IMG/VR virus record: IMGVR_UViG_3300025818_000182
Span: 1-24,098 of that record
Strand: one strand, 5' to 3'
DNA from: a virus
Length of the DNA stretch: 24,098 bases
Shown here: piece after piece, positions 23,882 through 24,098 of the stretch
Layout: the number at the start of each line of letters is the position of its first letter
How positions within the stretch are numbered: the first letter of the stretch is position 1
Translations under genes and position numbers: made by a program
The notes under the pieces: generated by a model
Database searches by the model: none
Seen by the model: only the letters and a program-made list of their open reading frames with translations
What the model was told of the DNA's origin: nothing

Positions 23882-24098
23882 TATTTTCTTTGGGTCTTCT
23901 CCCATAACTTGACTAGCTAGATCTATTTTAGCATTCAATGCTTTCACAATCTTCTCATCTATAGTATGATCTGCCATTAAATCTACGTATGTCACCTTTG
24001 ATGTTTGCCCTATTCTATGCGCTCGGTCTTCTGATTGTAACCGTACTTCTAATGAGTAATCGTTAGAGTAATACACAACAGTGTGAGAAGAAGTAAGA
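23870..24098 (-). CDS. SNF2-type helicase, C-terminal end (partial)
   Basis: The frame is open to the window edge (24098), so the gene is cut and its N-terminal part lies outside. The visible part reads ASHTV-like sequence (LTSSHTVVYYSNDYSLEVRL), then QSEDRAHRIGQ, the motif VI of SNF2/SWI2 helicases with the arginine finger, then the usual downstream TYVDLMADHTIDEKIVKAL. Such ATPases move along or remodel DNA, and in phages they likely act in replication or repair. It runs toward the ejection operon, overlapping its last gene by 12 bases. A start at the GTG at 24076 is not credible, because the motif context extends upstream. Confidence 0.85.
   Translation of the reverse strand, partial: LTSSHTVVYYSNDYSLEVRLQSEDRAHRIGQTSKVTYVDLMADHTIDEKIVKALNAKIDLASQVMGEDPKKILFG

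Noticed and set aside
1-24098. tRNA genes, CRISPR repeats, transposases, integrases or attachment sites.
   Set aside because: None were seen by eye. A tRNA or attachment site missed by eye cannot be excluded without a dedicated search.

Overview
This window looks like part of the genome of a tailed marine phage, most likely a podovirus-type phage of an AT-rich marine bacterium such as a SAR11-like alphaproteobacterium. The host is an inference. The base composition is AT-rich, genes overlap or abut, and there are virion genes on both strands: a head-tail adaptor, tail fibre, nozzle-like protein and DNA-ejection-type proteins. Many small proteins resemble families I recall from cyanophage and uncultured marine phage genomes. 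No integrase, tRNA, CRISPR array or insertion sequence is visible, and no stretch over 300 bases lacks a gene.

Layout. (1) 1-5489, plus strand: the tail end of an upstream gene, a head-tail adaptor-like protein, two structural proteins (one highly repetitive), a tail fibre with a C-terminal S74 self-cleaving chaperone, a glycine-rich adhesin-like protein and a conserved accessory protein. (2) 5453-6073, plus, then 6070-9398, minus: six double-stranded beta-helix (2-oxoglutarate/Fe(II) dioxygenase-like) proteins and one unknown 112-residue protein. (3) 9506-9739: one small forward gene with its own promoter-like sequence. (4) 9740-15424, minus: two more dioxygenase-like proteins, a sulfotransferase, a GT-A glycosyltransferase, a nozzle-like tail protein and several small proteins. 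(5) 15564-23881, plus: five large virion proteins of DNA-ejection type, tightly coupled behind a good sigma70-like promoter, then a small membrane protein. (6) 23870-24098, minus: the C-terminal end of a SNF2-type helicase, cut by the window edge.

The striking feature is a protein-modification-like gene set inside the virion module: eight dioxygenase-fold proteins of at least two motif types, plus a sulfotransferase and a glycosyltransferase. They lie between the glycine/proline-rich adhesin and the nozzle and ejection genes. One hypothesis is that they hydroxylate, sulfate or glycosylate virion or host surface molecules, but the sequence does not show their substrates. Several minus-strand genes in block 4 seem to start at non-ATG codons (TTG, CTG, ATT). 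This matters because the ATG-based models lose conserved N-terminal residues.
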